DNA of 64,000 nucleotides, from NCBI GenBank assembly GCA_037952775.1, contig JBANAY010000001.1, positions 5,704,001 through 5,768,000 on the forward strand. Reading direction: 5' to 3'. The notes beneath the pieces were generated by a model. It ran no database searches, was not told the origin of the DNA, and saw only the letters and a list, made by a program, of their open reading frames with translations. The DNA comes from Clonostachys chloroleuca (taxonomy: Eukaryota; Ascomycota; Sordariomycetes; Hypocreales; Bionectriaceae). A program made the translations under genes and the position numbers. Below are positions 44,266 to 55,872 of this stretch, one piece after another (within the stretch, counting starts at the first letter, position 1; every line of letters starts with the position of its first letter).

Positions 44266-47200
44266 TTTGCCTACATTCACTTTCTTCTCAACAGTGGAAC
44301 TGGAAGGACTGCGAACACAGGCAGAGAGACAGATGCCTGCCATACACGGGCAGAAACAAAGGCGGGATAAGAAAAACAGCAGAAGTTACGCTACTGCAAA
44401 CACCAATCGTGCTACTAAATTCCCCCGAAATAAACGCGTCAAGCTTGCCGTATGAGTGACTCGCTATTGCCCATTCAGCCAAATGCTTTGTCATATTCAC
44501 AGTCCTGATGCCAAGAAGTCGAGAAGGCTCCGAGCCTCGCCTACTTTTCGGAGACATATCTCGGCGACTTGTTGTTGTGCATTGGCTGCATTCCTAAAGT
44601 ACCGTTGCCGAAGGGTGTGTGCATTGCATGTGCTGAGAAGAGATGGTTGGCCGGTGTGCCACAAAGCAGAGGGGGCGTAACTGTAAGACATCTGGGCCTG
44701 TGGGCTGACAATGTCCGTTGCTACTCTTACTGCGTGTCAGTTCCATTGCTTCATCATCTTACCCACCCATCTCGCTGCGACAATTCAGTTTAAAGGCTGT
44801 TTACGCAATATAAGCGAAGAGCCTGATGGGTTGCGAAGGGCGCTGGATCCCGAATCCTCCTACTCTCGGCCCGGCACACGCGTGATCACTCCGGAATCCG
44901 TCGTGGGTCTACTGCTCTGCCCTGTCATGCCTTCCCCTACCTAGGCTTTATTCTCAGGGACGGGGGAGGAGTGGAGGGGAAGTGGATCACCAAAAGTGAT
45001 ACCACCGTATTACACCATGTGCGACTTCGAAGGGGGAGTGTTGGGCGAACGCCTGGGGGGCATCAGTGTGACTATCTTACTTAGCGCTCTGTATCATATT
45101 TTCGGTTGGGCTGCATGCAGCCTTGACCTAAATGAGATTTATTATCTCGTATATTCGTATAACGCACCCTCCAGTAATAACTAACTAGCTGAGACAGCTC
45201 AGGCAATGTGATAGCTCGGGATTAGGCTACCCAATATCCGAAACATCAGGCCAAGGTGGGTGTCGTCTCGTCTGAGTTCCTATTGCGTTGGATACAGGCC
45301 TTTGGTTTTACCATAGTAGCTCATTTAGCATAACGATTCTATAAGTCTTGTCTGCCTTTGAACCAACTGTATCAGATCCATCATCCTTCTCAAGACGTCT
45401 AGCACTGTCATGACAAGGAAGAATCACCAATCCAAGCTTACAATAAATAACATGTCCAACCTCCATATCAAATTACAGCCTAGGCTATGATAAGCTTCAG
45501 TGGGTCGAGCCATGTAATTTTCGTGTGCAATTGTATACATGGCATTCACTCCATATACACTCATCCAAAACGACGACGAGTAACAAGATATCGAGCGTCT
45601 CTTTTGGATCCTCTGAACTGTTGAAAGAAGTGTCATATAGATAGAAACCGTCCACCCTCTTCTAGTTAAAACTCTTAATACATCATTCTTAGATGGTTGC
45701 CGAACCTAAACGAACTGAACATCAAATCCAAGATGCAGCCCGGCGTAGAGGAATCAAATTGCTAAATATCACAAACCGCAGGAAACGAATCATTATTCAA
45801 GGCAGCCCCAGGGAGAGTAAGGACTTCAACACTATCAGGGGCGTAGTCTTGCAAGGCCAGAGGCCGCCAATCCGTTGCAGAGCGTGATGTAAGTGAGATA
45901 CTTGGATCAGTGAGTCGTAGAGTATCACGGAGGCGGAAATTACCTTGAATGTCATCTCTGTGTGATCGGCTAGTTCGTCGTCACACCCAACCCGAAACCA
46001 AAAAATTAGCTTTTCTAGTATGTTTCTGAGAGGCTGAAGAGCGTTGGAAATCTTATGGAAATCTATAACTTGTCGCTAAAAATTTTATTCTGCCGTGGTA
46101 TTCCCAGCTCTATTCAACTTCAAATCTATAATACAGCTGATGGAGCCGCCACAACGGACTCTTATCTATATAACGCCTCTCGTTCGCTACGAACGTATGA
46201 CAATCGATGGAGAAAGTTGGAGGTCAGTCGGGTTGATAATATAGCCGATGGCTCTATTACTTCCTAAGCACGATGAGCAGTTCCTCGTATCCCTTATCCA
46301 AGCTACAATTTTAGGATGTCTTGTCTACATTGCATGTGAGGGACAGGTTAACAGGGCACGGCTTGCAGATGGCATCCGAATCAACTAGAGCATCTCCAAA
46401 GAGAAAATTACTTATACCGGACCAAGCCATCTCAATATCCTCATTTAGTCATTACTGAGCCAGCGTAGCTAATGTTCAAGCTCTTGAGCGTTCCCAAGGA
46501 ACTACGGGACTGCATTTGACAGAACCAATTCATGTTCCTAGTCTGCGCCACCAACGCCTGCCCCTCGAGTATTCTTAACATCGCTTTGTGGCTAGAAGTC
46601 TAGGCTAGTCGTGGTCTCCGCCGGCATGCCCGTCCTTATCAGCTCCGAGGTTAGGCGAAGCTGGCTGAAGCAGAGATTTGAGAATGAAACGAGCCGGCGC
46701 TGACGAAGGAGGTGGTAACATCGATATGTATGCTGGCATCGCTCACGTTCAGGAGCAGACTTGTAAAGAGGACAACGCCTCACTCGACCAGATCGCCAAG
46801 TTGGCGCAGATGATTATCACGTTCGGCTCGCTGAGTTTCCCCGTTATTGCAGTCGATCGAGTTCCTCCTCATTGCGCTTGGCTTATGGTTCGGCTAGCGG
46901 TTCATTGTCGCGGGCGAGTACGTGTCGACGCAGTTCCTTGTCGTCTTCCTATCCATTCCGTTTGATGTTGGGGCGGCAGCCTCGTTTGAATGTATCACTT
47001 CGCTACCAGAAGGTTCAGCACGGCGTACGGGTCGGAGGGTCTACAGCTCGAACGGGCATCAGCAGCGTATTTCAAGACGGGCATTGTCGGCGACGGACCG
47101 AGCGAATGGTCGGTGCGGGAGGCGCTGGAACGCGCGGTGATTGCTGTGTCACCCGCGCTAAGCGACACCAAGTACGTGAACATGGTAATGTTGTTTGCGG

Positions 47201-48894
47201 ACAGGCGGAGTATGGACAGAGGCACGCAGGGCGAGCCGCTCGGTGATCGATTGAGTGTTGTCAGGACTCCTCAATGGTGGACGTTCGCGTCAAGACGCAA
47301 ATCGCGTGTCGCAGAGGGATCCCTGAGGGTGGCCTACCCTATACAGCCTATCGGATTTTCTGTACCATAACTTGGTAGACATAATGTAGCCTCTATCTGC
47401 AGAATATGTTAATCAGATGTGGTTTAAGTGAACATTAGGTATCAGAGTGTGATTATTGTGTCAATTCACACATTTCACAGTCAACCTCTTCCTTCAGTCT
47501 CCTCATAGGCGTTGAACGACATCCGCGCGGTTCCACTACTCATTTTCCGAGCATCACATTTTTTATACTTCTTGGGAAACGTAGAGCTTGTGCATGAAAA
47601 AAGGCTTTTTAAGAATCAGCTTTTCTCTCCTCAATCTAGATCTTCGACACATTGTACTAGACGTGAAAAATCGCACACTCCAATAACTCGGCTTACCAAC
47701 ACGTTGGTCTCCAAAAGGTCCTTCGACAGACTTCAAAAGAAAGAAGTGGCTTCTCATTCTATATATTGATGCAATATTGTACACATGAACTTCCATTCTT
47801 CAACTCTCAGCCTAGGAAATCCACTCATTATCCGTCGCCTCTTCAGCTTAACAAACTCCAGCCCCCGATTTGATTTCCAAATCCAATGGTCTTTTCGATT
47901 GAAGGGTCTTCAAGTATGATTGAATAGTGATCTATGTTCCCTTACTAGAATGGTCCGCTTAACTTAAAACTTTAGCTGGAGTTCTTTTTATTCTTCCCGG
48001 CTCCCAAGGTCGCCCGCCTGGAGAGATCCGGCTACCAATATGTAATTGCTAAGACGGTTGTTGTATGATTATACTCTTAAAATAGCAAAACTCCCGGAGC
48101 CTTTCCTAATCGGACCATCCCTCCATAAGAAGTCCTTGCTTGCGATATGAGTCTTGATCAAGTTTCTATTTGGTGCGGTGCCATGGAACCTGGTGACCTT
48201 CTTGTTCCTTGTGCAATGGAAAGACAGAGTGGCCGAGAGAACCTGAGTGTGATACAAAAATCAGTGATTCATGCCCATCGTAAACGATAAAGCTCTATAG
48301 ACAATTCGGGGAGTATTACAGTTCGATACGTACACTAGTAGCTGTTTATGACAAACATTTCTATTCTGGTTGAGATAGTCAATTTCTTTCATGATTGTTG
48401 GGAAAGACGTCGTTTCTATTCATAAGACTCGCCTGTCTTGTTCCCTCGAAGACGATGGCATTCATGTGGTTAGAGCTTTGGTAGGCCCAAGAGGGTTCGT
48501 TTGGGGATGGTGTCGAGTATCTTGACTGACCGGATCTACCGGCACCTGTAACAGAATTACTGACTAGCGCGAGCAGCAGATTGCATTCAATGCTGAGGGA
48601 GGCTGTGCAGGAAGAAGCGAGGGGCTGTGCAGTTTAACATGCCAGAACAAGTGGAGCAAGTAATTACTGCTCAGCGTTTCACAGTCCTGAAAAGGGGATG
48701 TTTTGGATTTAATCCAGGTTCTAAAATATATCCATTTATTAACGGCCGAAGATTGGCCCCTTTGGCTATGGGATTGAGTAAAGAGTTGATAACGAGAATT
48801 GATTACATATTAACAGACTTCATCCTATGGATCCATCCGTTTCCAGCAGTGCTCCTCATTAGAATTTCACAGCTCGAAATACAACATCACGGAG
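44266..48894. other. 4.6 kb gene-poor stretch at right cluster border
   Basis: The first few hundred bases are the ABC exporter promoter. The remainder is mostly AT-rich with no intact gene. A broken ABC-transporter fragment (listed separately) sits in a more GC-rich island at about 46.65-47.37 kb, whose downstream part has a coherent but unrecognised open frame (46990-47370). An 8-base-arm-scale inverted repeat (ATCAC-CAAAA-GTGAT) occurs near 44986-45000. No tRNA or transposase is seen. Confidence 0.5.
46850..46990 (+). pseudogene. ABC transporter membrane-domain fragment, broken
   Basis: One frame gives about 47 residues that match the last TMD2 segment of ABCB exporters: 'QSIEFLLIALGLWFG', a stop codon (TAG at 46895-46897), then 'RFIVAGEYVSTQFLVVF' and 'FDVGAAASF'. 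The same region of the intact cluster exporter reads '[15 protein letters not shown]', '[12 protein letters not shown]' and 'GGQAAGALF'. Flanking sequence does not continue either side in any frame I could follow. I read it as a relic of another ABC gene, not an exon of the intact one, which lies on the opposite strand. Confidence 0.5.
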
Positions 48895-50253
48895 ATGGCA
48901 AGATACGCAGGGCCCAAACTTCTTCTCTTGGCTACGGCGGCAATGGGTTTGGGACTTGCAAACTCCCATCAAGCCTCCAACTTCGACGTGCCAACTGAAG
49001 TTGCCGAATCACACTCTTGTGACGCCATATGCCAACAAATAATTGCCCAAATGAATGTCCTAGACTTGGGAACCTTCGGAACAAACTTCGACTTCGACTT
49101 TTACGCAACAGCTGCCAACTTTTCTGAATCGAAGCCCGGTGATTTACTCAAGCTATTGCCTCTTAGCAACTCCTCCGCCATCTCCAATGCCCCCGAAGGT
49201 GTATCGGTCTACAAGTTCCAGTATACATCCGCAGCGGTGGATGGTGCACCTGTCCCGGTCACAGGATTGATTGCTTTGCCCCCTGCTACAAACAATTCGC
49301 GATCTAACCTCGTCGCATTCGCCCATGGAACAACTGGCCTATACCGAGGCTGCGCCCCATCGACGTATACTCAGCTTTTCAATGACGATGGGTGGCCAAG
49401 AGCTGTCGCAGCCGGCTATGCAGTCGTAGTGTCCGACTTTGCTGGGCTTGGAAATAACTTCACAGAGCATTTGTATCTCAGCAAGGCACAGGCAAACGAC
49501 GTCTACTATTCTGTTCTGGCGTCACAGAAGGCCTTCCCGCAACGACTATCACATAAATGGGTTTCTCTGGGCCACTCCCAAGGCGGTGGTGCTATCTGGC
49601 AGCTCTCCGAGCACAAGCTCGTCCAGGATGCCAATAGTGGCTACCTTGGGGGCGTAGCTGTGGCTCCGCCAACCAAGCTCAGTGATCAATTTCAATCTGC
49701 TTTGAGGAACCTCCAAAGCAACAGCAGTACTGCCGATCAAATCCAAACCTTTTTGACCACCATCCCGCCTACAACTCTTGGTCTCCAGAGATACTTCCCT
49801 AGCGATTACGATGCACCCTTACTGACGGAGAAGACCAAGCAAAGGATCGAGTTGGCAGGCATTGGTCAACTCTGTCTTTACGCTCTTGGTGGTCTCATGC
49901 TGGACCTCACTCCTAACGACGTATTCGTGAATCTGAATAATACAGACGATTCTCAGATGCAGAAATTCCAGGCTCTTAATTCTCCAGCTCAGGGAGACCT
50001 TGCTGGGAAGCCTCTGCTCGTCATCCACGGGTCTGCGGATATTCTGGTGAGCCCAGAGTCTTCAAAAGCTTCATTTGATGCCTCTTGCGGCTACGGCAAT
50101 ATTCTTCATCGAACAGTATACGAGGGACGTGACCACGGTTCAGTACTTAGGGACAGTTCTATCGAGTGGATTCAGTTTATTGCGGACCGTTTCGCCGGGA
50201 GGGACTTTGGGTCTACGTGTACAGAATCCGTTATGGGAGCTACTGAGTTGTAG
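48895..50253 (+). CDS. secreted lipase/esterase (fungal secretory lipase family)
   Basis: Single exon, 452 residues. A signal peptide of about 23 residues (KLLLLATAAMGLGLA) is present. The alpha/beta-hydrolase fold has the nucleophile elbow GHSQGG (Ser238), the acid in VIHGSADILV and the histidine in GRDHGSVL. The FAHGTTGLYRGCAP segment and paired cysteines near the N-terminus (SCDAIC) fit the LIP-type secretory lipase family. Several N-glycosylation sequons are present. It would hydrolyse esters outside the cell. It leads a small group with a P450, a Zn2Cys6 regulator and an SDR-like gene, but whether it functions with them is unknown. Confidence 0.88.
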   Translation: MARYAGPKLLLLATAAMGLGLANSHQASNFDVPTEVAESHSCDAICQQIIAQMNVLDLGTFGTNFDFDFYATAANFSESKPGDLLKLLPLSNSSAISNAPEGVSVYKFQYTSAAVDGAPVPVTGLIALPPATNNSRSNLVAFAHGTTGLYRGCAPSTYTQLFNDDGWPRAVAAGYAVVVSDFAGLGNNFTEHLYLSKAQANDVYYSVLASQKAFPQRLSHKWVSLGHSQGGGAIWQLSEHKLVQDANSGYLGGVAVAPPTKLSDQFQSALRNLQSNSSTADQIQTFLTTIPPTTLGLQRYFPSDYDAPLLTEKTKQRIELAGIGQLCLYALGGLMLDLTPNDVFVNLNNTDDSQMQKFQALNSPAQGDLAGKPLLVIHGSADILVSPESSKASFDASCGYGNILHRTVYEGRDHGSVLRDSSIEWIQFIADRFAGRDFGSTCTESVMGATEL

Positions 50254-50502
50254 AAAGGAAGTCAAACATCTTGATAGGGGAAGGAGTCAAGGAAGACAAG
50301 CGAAGCAAACAACTGAATACTATGCAGTGTCTATAAAAGTCCAAAGCACAGTAAAATATAAGATTTTAGTAGAACAACTTGCATTTCCAAAATGTTTGTG
50401 AACTAAGTCATGCTGTTCCTAAAGATTGAACAACCTTGGACCTGTAACTTAGTAAGTGCCAAATGTTCAAGTATCTATGTAAAAATCGTTGTATGCTACC
50501 TG

Positions 50503-52180
50503 TTAAGGAGAGGCACTCTTTAGCGATATATATAGTCCTCTTTGTGGGGTGAGCCAGTAATTTCGAAAAGTGTAATCTTTTCCGCCCTCCACCAAGTCTA
50601 TGTCAAAGAGCAGGATGAGTGTAGCAACCAGCTTGTGAATCATCATCCAGCTAATCCACCTGCCACTACAAGTATGTGTCCCGTGGCCAAACGGAATCCA
50701 ACATTTATTCATCAATATGAGTCTCTCCTGGGAAGTATTCTCGGGTAGCCAACGATCTGGATAAAAATCATCTGGGTTCGGGAAGACCTCCGCATTGCGT
50801 TGCAGGAGCCAAGGGTTTATCCCAACCTCCACGCCGGGCTTCAGGAAATGTCCGCAAATGGTTTCACCAGGCTCAGGCACAACACGAGCCAACATTAGGC
50901 CAACTGATGGATGCAGCCGGATTCCTTCCATAATCACGGCCCCCAGGTAAGGAAGTTTACTAACTTTCCCAAAAGATACAAACTTTGATTCCAGTCCGGA
51001 CGCTGGGAACGCCTCGCGGATTTCTTTTCTTAATAGCTGATGGACGTGAGGGTGCTTTAAGGTGTTGAAGAGGATACTGCGTATAGAGATGGCCGTCGTA
51101 TCACTTCCAGCGGCAATATTATTGAAGCAGTGTGCCATTGCCTCGCGATCGTTGATCGATTGAGGGTTTCTTCTTTGGTTAAGAAGTAGCCGCTGCAAAA
51201 AGGTTGAGGGCGGGTTCAGTGACTCGTCTTTCCCTTCGCTCCTTAGTACATCTGCGGCTATTTCTTCTTTGGCCAGCTGAATGATCTTTTCATTACTTTC
51301 GAGGCCGACGATGAAAGGTGCTATGAACGAGTTTCCGAGAAGAAGTCTATGGATCCAGGGGATTTGGCCGAACTAGAGGCAGACATTAGTGAATGAATCG
51401 TTGCAAATAGTTTGGGGTATTTTATATTACAATCGCCATGTAGCTATTTACGATAAAGCTTGTTTTGAAGAACCCAAGGTAGTCACCTTTTTCGATGTGG
51501 TTCAGGTCTTTGCCGTATGTTAATGCGCATATGGCGTCCATGGCGTACTGTTGCACGAGCTGGCCGAGATCAACAATCTTCTTTCCTGTCGCATATTCTT
51601 TCCGGATTTTGTTTGCCGACCGCTCAGTAACCGGGTCAACGTATGCTTCCAGTTGCACCATCGAGTTTAGAGAGTATGCGTTTGCAGCACCGCGTCTGAG
51701 TCTCAAATGCATGGCCTTATCGGTCGTCACGAACGGATCGGGAATGAGCCCTTCTTCGTCATATCCCTCGGCAAGAGAGTAGAATCGAGACTTGTAAAAC
51801 AGAGTTGAAACTCCATAGATGGTGTTGAGCTCATCTGCGCTGTTTATAGAGACGAGGTTCGGCCCTAGGCGAACAATTGGCCCGTATCTCACATGCAAAG
51901 CGGAATCATCCTCATGACTGAAGCCTTTATACACAGACCATAATCGGGGTATCGGGGAGATGGTTCGAAGGAAAGGCCCGGGGATTCTATGAAGGCCACG
52001 GCTGAAGATGGTGTTAGTGAAGTAGTAGATTAAAAGAAGGACGAGAAATATATTCCAATGATTGACAATTGTATTGGTGACTCTTGTAGTCCAGGAATAT
52101 TCTGTGGGTTGTACCATATTCCCTGCACTGAGTACATTGCTTCTCTTGGAGGGCATAGACACAAGACTTGAATTTTGCAT
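50503..52180 (-). CDS. cytochrome P450 (pisatin-demethylase-like), second locus
   Basis: Exons (minus) 52180-51431 and 51372-50503, intron 58 bases, 539 residues. The membrane anchor is IFLVLLLIYYFTNTIF and the hinge HRIPGPFLR. The I-helix is IAAGSDTTAISI (AGSDTT), with ExxR in MEGIRLHP. The heme loop PFGHGTHTCSGRW has the Cys ligand. The N-terminal RYGPIVRLGPNLVSI block is typical of pisatin-demethylase-like fungal P450s. The start is uncertain: in-frame ATGs at 52243, 52180, 52156 and 52117 all precede the anchor. It sits just downstream of a Zn2Cys6 regulator on the same strand, 18 kb from the nearest ETP P450 start, so I place it in a separate locus. Confidence 0.88.
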
Positions 52181-52543
52181 TTTGCCCCCTCTTTGTGAAG
52201 CTTGGGCTAGCCCCGATTTGTGGTAATTATAAAGGCCGTACATCCAATAGGAAGATTTCGGCTATCCCACAAATGATACATGTAGCCAATAGAGTTGTTT
52301 TACTGAGTTGTTACCATCCTGACGCTAACTGAGGTACACCTTGGTTGATGTGTGTCAAACTACGATGCGAGGCTACTGCCGACGGAATGATAAGAGGTAG
52401 ACAAGCCGTCTATTTGGTCATTATGATACTTACATACACTGCAATTAACTAAAAGAAACTCCGAATGGGATTGAGACTTTGCATAAATTAGACAGATTGT
52501 TCTGACACACACTTGTCGAGGTAAAATCGACTTCCTACGATGT
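52181..52543. other. intergenic, P450 promoter / regulator 3' flank
   Basis: 363 bases. The upstream ATGs of the P450 fall in the first 63 bases. No repeated motif or coding sequence recognised beyond that. Confidence 0.5.
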
Positions 52544-54107
52544 TCATCCATGCAATTGACTCTTTATAGAGTCGATGGTCTGTATCAACTGGTCTGTCCT
52601 GTCTAGTGCTGTATCCCACATTGTGTCTACCAGTGAAGACTTTTGCGCCATTCCGGTATTAGGATTCGCACCAATCCTTTCCCTCAGGATATTGGCAAGC
52701 TGCACCCACAACCGCGAGAAGAGCATGGTGACCGTCATCATATACATTGACGACATGGCTTTGGACGAGACGGGCGTTTGATCGCCCACCTGCAGCGATG
52801 GGAGTTCAACCGAGCCAACTTGTACCCGTGGGAGAATGACCAGCCAGCTGCTACCCATCTGAGGAATGAGTGAGTGCTCTAAACACATTTGCATCATTTG
52901 CAAGATGGATCCATATGTTTCCGTCAGGCTGCTGTGGCAGGACATGATCATGAAGACAGTTGCATCGTCAACATGCGACGATGGCCAAGGTTGTGATGCC
53001 ATGTGATTTCCAACAACTGACTGGTCTGAGGATGGCATGTCTTGACTGTATGAATTAAACGATTGTGATAGTTGAAAGCCTGGAGAGGTTGTACAGAGGA
53101 CGGTGTCTTCCTCGCATCTTGAGTTGGGAAGGCATCTTAAAAATTCGATAAACTCCGTGGTGACTCGGAATAGCTCATCGAAGATAAAGTGAGCCGACTT
53201 TGGCCCGGCATTGATACCAACATTGTAGCTTGTATGGGTTTGCCTTGTGCTGCTCCTATGGGGGGATGGCAAATTTGCGCCGCACTCGTAAATCTGGGCG
53301 CTGAGGCTCGCTAATCTTTGGAAGGTAGATACTAGGGGCCTTACTGGATTTGGATTTATACTCTGACCTATGCGCCCAATGGGGGGATTGGGTGTGTTGA
53401 TTAAAGGAAGGGTTTGCTTTATAGTGTCATCTGGAATCATGACGTCCCAGTAGACGGAGCTGTGATTGCCCGGTATGATTGTGTCTCCTAGACTGTCAAA
53501 GATACTAGTGCTGAAGATCTCTTGAGCACTAAGTCCACCTTGTACAGTACAGCCAGAATTTGAACACGAACCTACTGTTCCCGGTATCTTGTTATGATCT
53601 ATATCTTGAACAGTGGCAAGAGTAAGGAGACTAACCTTGGCCTTCGACAAGACCTATCGGCGTATCCGCTGGAACCCACCAGTCAACATCACCTAAACTG
53701 GCAGCCACCGGCACTGGCTGTATGTCTTTCAGAGACTCGCCCGTCGAGAGTGTGAGATCGTGATCTGGTTGAGGCAAATGGGTGGACTGTCCCCGAGGCT
53801 TCACGGACAATCTCGCGGCACGGGGGCTATATCGGCATAGCGTTTTTAGTCTGAGACATCGCCTACATGTAGCTATGCCTTCGTCCTTGACACATCGAAG
53901 TTTTTGTGCATGGCACCGATCGCAGGAAAAGCGAGTCTTGCTCGAGAGCTGGTGGCGGGGCTGTTCGGCAGAGCCGGAAGCTATTGTTACGGCTGACTTC
54001 GAGGTTGACTCCGAAGTCGACGGCGATGCCGAAGCTGCAGACGGAGTGACGACTAGATCCATGACGTGGCTGGCCAGAGAGCAAGTCTTGTGGAAGGAAA
54101 TATTCAA
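52544..54107 (-). CDS. Zn2Cys6 transcription factor, second locus
   Basis: Exons (minus) 54107-53636 and 53574-52544. The 61-base intron joins LVEGQ to VGSCSNSG in phase; 500 residues from the first ATG, 485 from the alternative at 54062. The zinc cluster has spacing CX2CX6CX8CX2CX6C (begins CDRCHAQKLRC), followed by a basic/Pro-rich linker. The C-terminal half has HVDDATVFMIMSCHSSLTETYG and SSMYMMTVTMLFSRLWVQLANILRER, the helical layout of AflR-like fungal pathway regulators. It is divergent from the SDR-like gene, and the shared promoter contains a 13-base tandem repeat with TCGG half-sites, suggesting local autoregulation. Confidence 0.88.
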
Positions 54108-54340
54108 GAGAGTGAAAGCGGAGGGAGTAATAGCATGTGAAGTGAAATTGAATTAGTCACGCTAATGCACGATCGGCGTTTTGGTTCGGCGTTTTGGAGC
54201 CACATTCGGCGCTTGCTGGTATCCAACCTCTTCTCGACCTGTTATGAAAACATGATTAATGATGCCCGTTTTCGATATAATTAGCAGTAGGACCTCTCTT
54301 TGAATTAAAGATAACTCAAATATCTCGATAAATACGGTTC
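54108..54340. promoter_or_regulatory. divergent regulator / SDR-like promoter with TCGGCG repeats
   Basis: A 13-base unit TCGGCGTTTTGG[TA] is repeated in tandem at 54173-54185 and 54186-54198, and a third TCGGCG core follows at 54206-54211. CGG half-sites in direct repeat are typical Zn2Cys6 targets. They differ from the palindromes of the ETP cluster, so a different regulator is likely. Confidence 0.55.
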
Positions 54341-55388
54341 ATGATGGTTTCTCTCTCTAGTGTTTCCGCCTCCAACTCTCTCATCCCCGAGGTGATTCCG
54401 GCCGGCCTCGTTGCCGTTTTCTTCGGAGGTACGAGCGGCATTGGAGAAATAACCGTCAAAACTTTGGCAAAGTATGCGCGCAGCCCGCGTATTTACATTA
54501 TTGGTCGCTCTCAAGATGCCGCAGACCGCATCTTGGCAGAGTGCAAAGCAATAAACCCAGATGGCGAGTTCATCTTTATGAAAGCCGATGTGAGCCTGAT
54601 ACGAAACGTCGATGAGCTCTCCAAAGAGATCAAGGCCAAGGAGAAGTTCCTGAACTTGTTGTTCCTGACCGCAGGCGTTGCAAACATTGATCGAGCTCGT
54701 AGGGTCATCAAGCATCCAAATTAGCAGAAGCACTTACTGACTACTTCTTGCAGAGACCAGTGAACATCTCCACCTCTTGGCAGCATTGAACTACTACTGC
54801 CGGGTGCGCTTCATTCAGAATCTTCTGCCGCTCGTCCAGCAGGCGCCGGGTCTTCGTCGCGTGGTGACGGTGGGAGGCGGTGGGCATGAGGGCAATCTGG
54901 ACCCCAACGACTTTCAGGCACTCCGTGTGCCAGTTCCTGATCTCCGCGAATATCTCACAACCTTAGTTACTCTCGGGCTAGAGAACGTGGCGAGAGATGC
55001 TCCAGAGGTCAGCATTGTGCACAACTACCCCGGCACTGTGAAGACCCCGCTCTTGGACTCTATGCCGGATGAGGTTTTGCGTACTCTCACCTTTTTGCCT
55101 CTTGAAGAGTGTGGCGAGAGACAGGTGTTCATGGCAACCAGTGCTAAGTATCCGCCTGTGAGTGGCCAGAACGCGGGGATACCGCTGGTAGATGGGATCA
55201 ACGTGGCTACAGGTACGACGGGAGAGCAGGGCAGAGGGGTGTATTCTGTGGGTGTGGATTGTGAAAGCGCCTCTCCTGCAGTACGCGAGAAGCTGGCTGG
55301 TTTGAGAGATCGAGGTATATTGGACGAAGTTTGGAACCACACTCAAGGGGAATTTAAACGGATTATGGAAGACGACAGCCAGGCTTAG
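54341..55388 (+). CDS. SDR-like NAD(P)-binding protein
   Basis: Exons 54341-54698 and 54754-55388, intron 55 bases, 330 residues. The Rossmann motif AVFFGGTSGIGE is clear, as are the second-strand IYIIGRSQDAA, the ADVSLI segment and LLFLTAGVA (equivalent of NNAG). The catalytic Ser-Tyr-Lys set is not evident: the strand after the NNAG region reads RRVVTVGGGGHEG without the usual serine, and no YxxxK follows at normal spacing. It may be a non-catalytic or atypical SDR as found in fungal metabolite clusters. It is divergent from the second regulator and shares its promoter. Confidence 0.85.
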
Positions 55389-55872
55389 ACTCTTAGCGAG
55401 GTTACTACCATCATCGGGTTATGCGCAGGCTACCGACATCTGCTTGGATTTTGGATCGCTCAGAACCGAGTCTACTGTTGCGCACAACCAGTAAATCGGC
55501 GAAATAGTTTAGAGGTCAAAGTCTTTATATCATCAATCAGGGCCATGTATTTGACACATGCTTACTCCAAACTTTGTCGGAAAAGGTCAATACCAAACCT
55601 GGAGTTCGATGGATTGTTCAGAGTTAGGGTTAGGGTTACTTTTTGCACAGCGATTTTAGCACGCCCCGAGCAGTTGTAGGCCTACCTAGAAGAGCGATCC
55701 CGGACTATGTTGCCTGCTCTTATGCCACATTTCACCCCATTGAAGCTCTCTCCCCTCAAAAAGACCGACAATATGGTCCATTGGTTACATGATCTTACTA
55801 TAACCAAGAACCCCGTCGCAGCAATTGTCATTCCATGACAACCAACGGTGAGAACCCGTAAAGTTGTCGTCA
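55389..55872. other. intergenic with short telomere-like repeat
   Basis: 484 bases between the SDR-like gene and the decayed permease. It holds two and a half TTAGGG units (next entry). No gene is seen. Confidence 0.6.
55624..55638 (+). repeat. interstitial telomere-like repeat (TTAGGG)2TTA
   Basis: Exact TTAGGGTTAGGGTTA, preceded by G. TTAGGG is the telomere repeat of most filamentous fungi. At this length it may be chance, a repair scar, or a promoter element; it lies where intact genes give way to pseudogenes. Confidence 0.6.

Noticed and set aside
44986..45000. Small inverted repeat ATCAC-CAAAA-GTGAT as a transposon end or terminator
   Set aside because: Five-base arms are too short and there is no partner end, transposase or nearby transcript end.
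45693..45887. 64-codon basic frame that resemb­les a bZIP basic region at first sight
   Set aside because: The spacing of basic residues does not fit a bZIP motif and no leucine heptads follow.
50503..52180. The pisatin-demethylase-like P450 as a fourth ETP enzyme
   Set aside because: It lies beyond a 4.6 kb gene-poor gap and a lipase gene, next to its own regulator, with no TCGGN3CCGA site seen upstream. Kept as a separate locus, though a link is possible.
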